Source of the DNA: JOPF133 sp052144935
GTDB lineage: Bacteria > Acidobacteriota > Terriglobia > Bryobacterales > Bryobacteraceae
Length of the DNA stretch: 18,949 nt
Assembly (NCBI GenBank): GCA_052144935.1
Contig: JBKQPR010000282.1
Span: 1-18,949 of the forward strand
Direction of reading: 5' to 3'
Numbering within the stretch: position 1 is the first letter of the stretch; each line of letters opens with the position of its first letter. The position numbers were made by a program, and so were the translations under genes. Of this stretch, positions 8,047 through 14,486 are shown piece by piece. The notes under the pieces were generated by a model. The model was not told the origin of the DNA, did no database searches, and saw only the letters and a list, made by a program, of their open reading frames with translations.

Positions 8047-8140
8047 GCGGTTATTCGGTCCAATCTGTGCACGCGCCCCTAGCACGTAGATTCCAGATCA
8101 GTTACGCGTGCGCGGGCATCACGATTGGCCGAATAAACGC
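8047..8140. repeat. palindromic unit A' (inverted copy of A, right outer boundary)
   Basis: Inverted copy of the 94-bp unit at 6223-6316, 80 of 94 identical. Its own arms are CGGTTATTCGGTCCAATC (8048-8065) and GATTGGCCGAATAAACG (8123-8139). Where it differs from A within the arms, the change is matched on the other arm (TCCGG/CCGGA in A becomes TTCGG/CCGAA here), so the stem is kept. Confidence 0.8.
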
Positions 8141-8253
8141 CCATCTCGCGGAATTGAATCCCGTCCAAGTCGTCCCGAAGTCTGGTTGTGGTACATGACA
8201 TAGCACGCCGCACAGCAGCGTTCGCGTCCGGCTCCCTATGCTAAGCTGTGGCT

Positions 8254-8460
8254 ATGAAGCTCACGATCGAGCTCGATCGCGAACTCGATGGCCGTTGGAT
8301 CGCCGAGGTTCCCGAACTGAACGTTCTCCTTTATGGGGAATCAAGGCAGGATGCGATTCAACGGGCACAATCGGCCGCGCGGGAGATTGTTCTAGACCGA
8401 ATCGCCCACGGCGAGTTGCCACCCGATTCGGCGGATGCCGTTTTCGACATAGCCGCATGA
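8254..8460 (+). CDS. HicB-like antitoxin (short form)
   Basis: 68 residues with the HicB N-terminal fold: MKLTIELDRELDGRWIAEVPEL, then the helix GESRQDAIQRAQSAAREIVLDRI. It lacks the C-terminal DNA-binding domain of long HicB proteins, as many short HicB antitoxins do. The stop overlaps the HicA start by 4 bp. The ATG at 8254 is the family-like start. GTG 8248 in the same frame is an alternative and sits 5 nt after TATGCT (8237-8242), a -10-like hexamer. There is no ribosome site. Confidence 0.8.
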   Translation: MKLTIELDRELDGRWIAEVPELNVLLYGESRQDAIQRAQSAAREIVLDRIAHGELPPDSADAVFDIAA

Positions 8461-8669
8461 GTTCTTGGCCGGCGACGAAGGCGCGACGCGTGTTCGCCGC
8501 CCTGCAACGGATCGGGTGGCGGCATGATCGCACGGTGGGTTCTCACAGGGTCATGAAAAAGGAAGGGTGGGCAGATTATCCGTTCTCGTTCCATGACTCA
8601 GAGGAACTTGGCCCCGCCATGCTGGCGAAAATCTCAAAAAAGACCGGTCTTCAGCCCAGCGACCTGTGA
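8457..8669 (+). CDS. hicA: HicA-like mRNA interferase toxin
   Basis: 70 residues of the HicA dsRNA-binding-like fold: RRVFAALQRIGWRHDRTVGSHRVMKK, with the catalytic-type His30 in GSH, then YPFSFHDSEELGPAMLAKISKKTGL. It would cleave mRNA when not bound by the HicB partner. The ATG overlaps the hicB stop (ATGA), so translation is coupled. The antitoxin-first order is the reverse of E. coli hicAB but is common. An intact His suggests a working toxin. Confidence 0.85.
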   Translation: MSSWPATKARRVFAALQRIGWRHDRTVGSHRVMKKEGWADYPFSFHDSEELGPAMLAKISKKTGLQPSDL

Positions 8670-8807
8670 TTCTGTCACCCACGCGGGCCCGAGCTCGCGT
8701 TCTGGGAAGTTACCCCAAAAGCGGGCCGCGAACCTGGATCGCCTGACACGCGGGTCATCTTCGCGAACGGCCTTGTTTTGGTGCCTTGCCGTTCCCTCCA
8801 GGGGCCC

Positions 8808-8837
8808 GGTTGACAGGCGAAAGCGCCTGTCCCACAA
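8808..8837. repeat. REP-like hairpin, single copy
   Basis: GGTTGACAGGCG-AAAG-CGCCTGTCCCACAA forms an 8-bp stem with a 4-nt loop. It is identical over 30 bp to 14316-14345 and related to 18904-18931. It lies 20 bp beyond the stop of the minus-strand gene at 8858, where it could protect or end that message. Confidence 0.8.
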
Positions 8838-8857
8838 CTGCGGCGAGCCGGCTCGCA

Positions 8858-9472
8858 TCACTCCGGCGGCCCGGCGGTGATGAACTCGAACACGTCCGTA
8901 TTGGTGCGCACCAGCATATGTCCGGGTCCCAGCGGTTTGCCTTCGGTCTCGAAAAACACCGCGCCATCGGTGGTGTCGCCCGGCGCCATTTTGGTCTGCA
9001 CCAGCGCCAACGCGCTGGCCGCGGCGGCGGCCTTCAACCGCGTGGCCGTCATCGCCAAAGCCGCCTGGCGGCGCTGCTCGTATCCGTTGGTGGACTTGAA
9101 GTGCGCGTTGCCGTACAGCGCCGCTTCGTAGGTAGTCACCAGCTTGATGACGTCGTTGCCGCTGCCTTTCTGGGTCAGCATGGCCACCACCGTGCGCGCC
9201 GGGGTGGCGTGCAATTCCGTGCCATCGCCGCGCACGTAGGTAAAATCCTCCGGCCGGATAAAGTAGGGGCTGGGCGCGCCATTCGAGACGGCCACCTGGA
9301 CGATGGCGTACTCGTGAATGTGAGTGGACAACTGCGCGAACATCACGGTCACTCCGGACCTGGTCAGAGTCTGAAATTTCAGCCCGTTGGATTCGAACTC
9401 GATCACCTGGGCACAGGCCGGGTGGCGGCACAGCGCAAGCGCCGCCATCAGCAGCCCGAGAAGCCGGCTCAT
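8858..9472 (-). CDS. exported protein of unknown function
   Basis: 204 residues. An N-terminal signal peptide (MSRLLGLLMAALALCRHPACAQ) is followed by a beta-rich region (about 23-95: VIEFESNGLKFQTLTRSGVTVMFAQLS and on) that resembles an immunoglobulin-like exported domain. An Ala-rich helix of about 50 residues follows, then a beta-rich end (AVFFETEGKPLGPGHMLVRTNTDVFEFI). I do not recognise the family. ATG 9472 begins the signal peptide. There is no ribosome site, but TAAGAT (9484-9479) lies 6 nt before the ATG. It is monocistronic, with a REP hairpin downstream. Probably periplasmic or on the cell surface. Confidence 0.7.
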   Translation of the reverse strand: MSRLLGLLMAALALCRHPACAQVIEFESNGLKFQTLTRSGVTVMFAQLSTHIHEYAIVQVAVSNGAPSPYFIRPEDFTYVRGDGTELHATPARTVVAMLTQKGSGNDVIKLVTTYEAALYGNAHFKSTNGYEQRRQAALAMTATRLKAAAAASALALVQTKMAPGDTTDGAVFFETEGKPLGPGHMLVRTNTDVFEFITAGPPE

Positions 9473-9478
9473 GCAACT

Positions 9479-9484
9479 ATCTTA
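9479..9484 (-). promoter_or_regulatory. -10 hexamer of the exported-protein gene
   Basis: TAAGAT on the minus strand, 6 nt before the ATG at 9472, with no Shine-Dalgarno between. It suggests a leaderless transcript. No -35 of quality was found. Confidence 0.35.
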
Positions 9485-9649
9485 CGATACTGGCCCCGGC
9501 GGAATTGGGGGAAAAATGACGCTCCGCGACGGGCGGCCGGCGATTGCTCCAAGGCGTCAGCCTGGTGGTAGTGCCACTGGTACCGGACCATTGGGAAGCG
9601 TAGTCCGTTGCCTACCAAGGTTAGCCTTTCCTGGGAACGGCGCCAAGTC

Positions 9650-9655
9650 TACAAT
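9650..9655 (+). promoter_or_regulatory. -10 hexamer of the M48 peptidase gene
   Basis: TACAAT, one base from consensus, 9 nt before the ATG at 9665, with no ribosome site between. Transcription would begin within about two bases of the start codon. Confidence 0.4.
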
Positions 9656-9664
9656 GGCCGTTAA

Positions 9665-12250
9665 ATGCGCGCCTTTACGTGGCTCCGGGCCGGCCTCGCC
9701 CTTGGCCTTCCGATCGTTGCACTGTGGGGAGCCAGCCCCAGCCAGGCGACCGGAAGCGATGACGACCCGGTGGACGCTTCCTACACCTTCGTGTTTGCCG
9801 AGCCCCAGCTCCGCGGCGACGTCCGCTTCCTGCTCTGGTCGACGGGCTTCCAGCAGGGTTCCGAGTTGGCAGGCATCATTCGCACCTCGCTCCACTGCGA
9901 TTGGCGTCCGGTGATGACGGGCAGGAGAACCGCCCAAGGCACCTGCCGCCGGCTGCTGCCCGCGCACGGCGGAGCGGTCACAGCCACGCTCGACCTGGCG
10001 CCTTTGGCGGTGGCGCTCCGCAGGGCCGGCGCCACCGAGGTGCGCTTCAACCTGGCAGCCGTCGGCGAGCCGGGTTCCGCGGGGTCCGCGCATTGGATTG
10101 CCGGCGAGGCCGGGAAGACCGCGGATACCGGCAAGCTGCAGGACATTGGCAACTGGAAGTTCCGCTCGCTTGAGGATGGTGAATGGCCGCCCCCGTTTGC
10201 CGTGCGGCTGGGCAGCGGATGGAGCCTCAGCCGCCTGTTCATTCCCCTGCTATTCGTGCTTTGCGGGCCTGCCGCGCTGGCGCTGTGTCTGCGCAGGCGA
10301 ATCGCACGCGCCGCCGCTACACCGGGCAGCGGCGTGGTGTGGCTGAACTGGATCCTGCTGGGCGCGTGGCTGTACTGGATTTCCAAAGTGGGCTTGCAGG
10401 ACCTGATCGGCTTTGCCGCCGCGATGGACATCGATCAGTGGCTGGTCACCCTGCTCCTGGGCGCCGTGCTGTTCTGCGGTCCCCCGCTGGCCGCGGTAGC
10501 CGCCTGCCTGCTGGCGCTTTCCCCGCAAACGTACGGGAAGCGGGAACCGGCTCGAGTCTGGCGGATGGTGCGTGTGGGCGTGGCGAGCCAGGCGCTTTTC
10601 GTCGTGCCGCTGGGCCTGTTTCTCATGGGGACAGCGCTTGTGTCGCAGGAATTTAGCGCCGGCCTCTTCAGCGTGCTGGCGGCCTACGCCGCATTCCGCG
10701 CGCTGGGCTGGTGCATCTGGCGCTGGACGTCCCGCCGCATCACGGCTCTCACCGGCGGCGAACTGTATACCCGCGCGGTGGAGATCGCGGGCGCCGCCAA
10801 GGTGCAACTGAAGGGCCTCAACCTTCTGGAGAACCGCTCCCCCTTGGAAGCCAACGCCTTTGCGGCGGCCGGGGGCCGGGTCTCCCTGACTCGCGGCCTG
10901 GTAGAGAATCTGAGCCGGCGCGAAGTGGACGCGGTGATCGGGCACGAGTTGGGACACCTGCGCGGAAAGCACATCGGCACGCGGTTGACGCTGCTGCTCG
11001 CCTACCTATTTGTGGTCGGTCCGGCGGCGGAGAGCTTTCTGGTGAAGACGGGCTTGCCGGAATGGGCCCTCGCGCTGCCGATCGTGCCTCTGCTGTACGT
11101 GCTGGCGGCCTCATGGATTTCGCAGCGGCACGAACTCAGCGCGGACGCTCGCGCGGTGCGGTTGACCAACGATCCGGAGGGCACCATCGCGGCCCTGGCG
11201 CGGCTGGGCAGGTTGACGCAGTCTCCGATCGACTGGGGCGGCATCCAAGGATCCATTCTTTCGCACCCCTCGATGCGCCGCCGGGTGCTGGCGGTAGCGC
11301 GGCGATTCGGCGTGCCGGACGCCCGCGCCCTGGAAATCCTCCACGATCCCGATGTCCTGGGCGGCCGGTCCGAAGGCGACGCGGCGCCCGCGGCCGGCTA
11401 CGCCATTCCCGCGGAGGCGCAGGCGCGCAAGCTGGTATTCACCCCCAGCGCGAGAATGTCCCATATCTATTGGATCAAGTGGTTCTTCGGCGGCAGCCTG
11501 ACCGGTCTGCTGCTGCTGGTTCACCTGGTCTCTTTGCGGTATGGGCTGGGATATTCCGGCCGCCTGCTGGCTTTCCTGGGGAGCCTGCCACTGGTGTTCT
11601 GGATGGCTTTGGCCATAGACGAGTGGTGGGCTAGCCTCTTCATCCGAAGGATGCGGCGCAAGATCGAGAGCGCCGGCGGAACCCCACCGTCCGGTGTGTT
11701 CGTCGCGCTGCTCCCCGGAGAGCGCGTGGTTGCGTTTGAAGGCATCTACGCATGGGATTTGGGAAGATTATCGCTGGATGCGGAACGGCTGACTTACCAG
11801 GGAGAACACGCACGATTCTCCGTCGCGCGCGCGGCGGTCGAAGCCATCGAAGTGAGGCGCGGCCCGCTGTCGTGGGTTCGAACTTATGTAGTGATGGTGC
11901 GGTCGGCCCAGGGGAGTTTCAGTTTGCGCCTGGCGGACCGGGGCAGGTCACGGCGGATGGCGCGGCGCCTCGAATCGCAGATGCGGATGTGGTGGCGCGG
12001 CGAAACGGCGCCCATCGCCGCCGCGCCCGAAGCGCTTCCCGCCCCGGCGTTGCCCAATCTTGCTCCGGCCCTGCGACCGCGGCGCGGTGTGGTGTGGCAT
12101 ATCGCCAAGACGACCGTGCTGATGGGCATCGGGGCATTCCTGGTGTGTGCGACCCTGCTGGGCTACACGCAGAAAACCCTGGTGCCCCTGGCGGCGGCGT
12201 GCATCTATCTGCTGACGGCAACGCCGGTACTGCTCCGGCGGCGCGCGTGA
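9665..12250 (+). CDS. M48-family membrane zinc metallopeptidase, large form
   Basis: 861 residues. A signal peptide (1-28) is followed by an extracytoplasmic beta domain (about 30-180) not usual in M48 proteins. Several membrane helices follow at about 189-209, 224-245, 259-285, 305-325 and 331-350. The peptidase core is HELGH at 427-431 with the third zinc ligand Glu490 in QRHELSADARAV, separated by two more helices, as in HtpX/Ste24-type enzymes. After it come membrane helices at about 605-625 and 634-652, a soluble PH/GRAM-like strand-rich region (675-775), a Pro/Ala linker and two final helices (810-855). It probably cleaves membrane or envelope proteins in quality control. At about twice the usual M48 length, the flanking domains suggest a specialised role. 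ATG 9665 begins the signal peptide. Confidence 0.85.
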   Translation: MRAFTWLRAGLALGLPIVALWGASPSQATGSDDDPVDASYTFVFAEPQLRGDVRFLLWSTGFQQGSELAGIIRTSLHCDWRPVMTGRRTAQGTCRRLLPAHGGAVTATLDLAPLAVALRRAGATEVRFNLAAVGEPGSAGSAHWIAGEAGKTADTGKLQDIGNWKFRSLEDGEWPPPFAVRLGSGWSLSRLFIPLLFVLCGPAALALCLRRRIARAAATPGSGVVWLNWILLGAWLYWISKVGLQDLIGFAAAMDIDQWLVTLLLGAVLFCGPPLAAVAACLLALSPQTYGKREPARVWRMVRVGVASQALFVVPLGLFLMGTALVSQEFSAGLFSVLAAYAAFRALGWCIWRWTSRRITALTGGELYTRAVEIAGAAKVQLKGLNLLENRSPLEANAFAAAGGRVSLTRGLVENLSRREVDAVIGHELGHLRGKHIGTRLTLLLAYLFVVGPAAESFLVKTGLPEWALALPIVPLLYVLAASWISQRHELSADARAVRLTNDPEGTIAALARLGRLTQSPIDWGGIQGSILSHPSMRRRVLAVARRFGVPDARALEILHDPDVLGGRSEGDAAPAAGYAIPAEAQARKLVFTPSARMSHIYWIKWFFGGSLTGLLLLVHLVSLRYGLGYSGRLLAFLGSLPLVFWMALAIDEWWASLFIRRMRRKIESAGGTPPSGVFVALLPGERVVAFEGIYAWDLGRLSLDAERLTYQGEHARFSVARAAVEAIEVRRGPLSWVRTYVVMVRSAQGSFSLRLADRGRSRRMARRLESQMRMWWRGETAPIAAAPEALPAPALPNLAPALRPRRGVVWHIAKTTVLMGIGAFLVCATLLGYTQKTLVPLAAACIYLLTATPVLLRRRA

Positions 12251-12319
12251 CGGTGGAACACACCACTCCCGGCGATCCTGAAGGCTTTCGCCACTGCCCG
12301 CCACCCGCGGAGTTACGGA

Positions 12320-12787
12320 TCAGTGCGCTTCGTGGGTCTGCTCCACCGTGGTTTCGACCGCGCTGTCGCGCAGGCTGAGAATCTGGTTGTGCGCCTGCTG
12401 AACCCGCGCCGCCTGCCTCTGCAGGATCGCGCGCACCTCGTCCGCCAGGCTCATCGCCAGGGCCTGCCGGTAGCCTGTCAGGCATATCTCTTCGCCGTGC
12501 GCGGCCTGCTCCACGATCTGGCGTTCGTCGTGCCCGCTCAACGCGGCCTTGATCTCGATCCAGCCGGAGTGCAGCGTTCCTCCCACGCCGGATGAGTCGG
12601 GGATATCCATTCCCATGCTGCGCCCGGCCTGTAGCAACTCGCCGGCGAACTCCCCGTGCTCCAGCGACAACTGCGCGAACAGGTTCTTGAGCGCGGGCGT
12701 CGGCGCCGCGGCGCTCGCCCCGCGAAACCGCTGTTCCGCGTCCCTGCAAACCGCAACTACGTCTTTGATGGCCGTATAGTCAAGCAT
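12320..12787 (-). CDS. PA2169/DUF2383 family four-helix-bundle protein
   Basis: 155 residues, all helical, ferritin-like. The DUF2383 pattern is clear: an N-terminal helix (TAIKDVVAVCRDAEQRFRGA), then LFAQLSLEHGEFAGELLQAG, a GTLHSGWIEIKAAL segment, HGEEICLTGYRQAL, and a final helix (QQAHNQILSLRDSA). Members are thought to be stress or metal-linked, but the function is not established. ATG 12787 was chosen because the family starts close to the first helix; GTG 12835 in frame would add 16 residues with no sign of conservation. It converges on the M48 gene (69 bp apart) with no clear terminator between. Confidence 0.8.
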   Translation of the reverse strand: MLDYTAIKDVVAVCRDAEQRFRGASAAAPTPALKNLFAQLSLEHGEFAGELLQAGRSMGMDIPDSSGVGGTLHSGWIEIKAALSGHDERQIVEQAAHGEEICLTGYRQALAMSLADEVRAILQRQAARVQQAHNQILSLRDSAVETTVEQTHEAH

Positions 12788-12913
12788 ATTGAGCGTGACG
12801 CGCCCGGCGCCGCGGGTTGGTAATATTCCCGACACAGGCCGCGGCGGCGGCGGGCCGCGGTGCCGAGCCGTACAAAGCCACCGTGTCTTTTAACCCCGCC
12901 GGCTGGCCTTCAG

Positions 12914-14485
12914 CTATTGCAAATTGCGACGGCTGTCAAGCCCGGTCACTGCCTGGCAGTCTTTCAGCGCCACGCTGCTGCCATCCGCGGCCAGGATGAC
13001 CGTGCCGGTGAATTTCCAGCCCTCGGCGTTGGCGATGCTGCCCGCCGTGCGCGCCTCGATCCGGATATTCTTCAGCTCGAAATCCAGGAGCGGCGAGTCC
13101 TTGTAGCTCACCACCGAAAACGCCTGGCGCGCGCCGGTCGCATGGATATCGGAAATCCGCACCTTGCGCAAATGCGGCATCCCCTTTTCAGGAGGCACCG
13201 GCTCGGTGAGCACGCGCCAGTAATCCGGTGGATTCTTCACGCCTTCGGGCATCTTAGCGTAGCTGAAGGTGGGGTTCCAGTTGAACGTCACGCTCAGCGG
13301 CGTGGCGACATTTTCCATCTCCATCCCCTGGATGGTGATGTTTTCGATGGTGCCGCCGCGCGTGCTGGCCGATTTGAACAGGATCCCCACCGGCACCGGG
13401 GCGAGTACGTGCGTCCGGTAGACCTCCACATCGCGGATGCCGCCCGAAGTCTCGCTGCCGAAGGTTACTCCCGCCGCGCCGGCGCGTACGGTGTTGTCGC
13501 GGATGACCACCTTTTCCGTGGGCCGGTTCACCCGCAGACCATCGGCATCGCGCCCGGCCTTCAGGCAAATCGCGTCGTCGTTGCACTCGATATCGCAGTG
13601 CTCCACGGTCACTTCCGAGGAAGAGTCGATATCGATGCCGTCGGTCGAGGGGCCGCGGGCCTCGGGAGTGTTGTTGCGGATCGTCGCGCCATTCACGGTC
13701 ACTTTGCGAGAGTAGCAGATGTGTACGGTCCAGAAGCCGGAGCGCTTGAGCGTCAGCCCCTGCAGATCGACATCCGCGGACTTGTAGATCTGGATCAGCC
13801 GCGGGCGCGGGCAATCGTAATCCACCGCCCAGCGCAGGCCTTTCGGCTCATACTCCTCCCGCCGCATCTTCCAATACCGGTCCCACCACATTTTGCCATC
13901 GCCATCCACCACGCCCTGGCCCGAGATTTTTACGCCGGATTGCTCGTACACGTTCAGCAGGGCCGCGGGCCACTGCATCTCTATGCCTGCCACGCGCGTG
14001 GGCATGATGGGATACGCCGCCTGATCCTGCACGCCGCGCAGTTCCACGCCCTCGTCCACGCGGAACTCGATGCCCGATTTCAGGAACAGCGAGCCGGTGA
14101 GGTAGGTGCCGGGGCGGAAGACCACCGTGCCATGGCCGGCTTTGGCGGCTGCGTCGATGGCCTTCTGAATGGCCGCTGTGTCTACGGTCTTGCCATCGCC
14201 CCTGGCGCCGTAATCCGCGGCGCGAAATTCGGCGGCCTGCGCGGCGAGCGCGGCCAGGGCCAGCGCTATGGCCGCGAGATTCGGCGCCAGCGCAACGCAC
14301 CACTTCTTTAGAATCGGTTGACAGGCGAAAGCGCCTGTCCCACAAGCACTCAAGCCCTTGCACACCAAGGTGGGACAGACGCTTCCGTCTGTCAACCCGT
14401 CTGTCAACCCCCGGTCCGGAGGGCGCGGGGCAAGGTGGGCACCCCCCGAGCGGTTTGCTGGACACGAAACAAAAAGAGCGCGCAT
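12914..14485 (-). CDS. GH28 polygalacturonase-family glycoside hydrolase
   Basis: A parallel beta-helix enzyme predicted to cut galacturonan or rhamnogalacturonan. From ATG 14485 it is 523 residues. The catalytic domain begins at about 85 (AEFRAADYGARGDG). The GH28 acid residues are present: Asp282 in STDGID and Asp303-Asp304 in NDDAICLKAG; FGSE (342-345) and FKS (370-372) replace the classic GHG and RIK motifs, as in many bacterial exo-acting members. ATG 14485 has AAGGGAG 5 nt upstream and lies 1 nt after the GH2 stop, so the two genes are one operon. Oddly, residues about 22-56 are encoded by an inserted REP doublet, and the signal-peptide-like segment (KKWCVALAPNLAAIALALAA) comes only after it with no ATG, GTG or TTG nearby. 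Real start and export are uncertain. Confidence 0.82.
   Translation of the reverse strand: MRALFVSCPANRSGGAHLAPRPPDRGLTDGLTDGSVCPTLVCKGLSACGTGAFACQPILKKWCVALAPNLAAIALALAALAAQAAEFRAADYGARGDGKTVDTAAIQKAIDAAAKAGHGTVVFRPGTYLTGSLFLKSGIEFRVDEGVELRGVQDQAAYPIMPTRVAGIEMQWPAALLNVYEQSGVKISGQGVVDGDGKMWWDRYWKMRREEYEPKGLRWAVDYDCPRPRLIQIYKSADVDLQGLTLKRSGFWTVHICYSRKVTVNGATIRNNTPEARGPSTDGIDIDSSSEVTVEHCDIECNDDAICLKAGRDADGLRVNRPTEKVVIRDNTVRAGAAGVTFGSETSGGIRDVEVYRTHVLAPVPVGILFKSASTRGGTIENITIQGMEMENVATPLSVTFNWNPTFSYAKMPEGVKNPPDYWRVLTEPVPPEKGMPHLRKVRISDIHATGARQAFSVVSYKDSPLLDFELKNIRIEARTAGSIANAEGWKFTGTVILAADGSSVALKDCQAVTGLDSRRNLQ
14316..14397. repeat. REP doublet (REPIN-like) inside the GH28 5' region
   Basis: Two inverted hairpins: GACAGGCG-AAAG-CGCCTGTC (14320-14339) and GACAGACG-CTTC-CGTCTGTC (14374-14393). 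They are bounded by GGTTGACAG and CTGTCAACC, so the whole 82 bp is one large palindrome with a spacer. The spacer is about 30 bp and carries no visible feature. Confidence 0.85.
14387..14410. repeat. 12-bp tandem duplication beside the REP doublet
   Basis: GTCTGTCAACCC occurs twice in succession. Twelve bases equal four codons, so the GH28 frame stays open and reads LTDG twice. It probably arose by slippage at the edge of the repeat insertion. Confidence 0.7.
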
Positions 14486-14486
14486 G

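Noticed and set aside
6223..8140. Palindromic units as integron attC sites of a cassette array
   Set aside because: The expected GTTRRRY and RYYYAAC core sites are absent from the arms, the two ends are mirror images rather than direct repeats, and no integrase is present.
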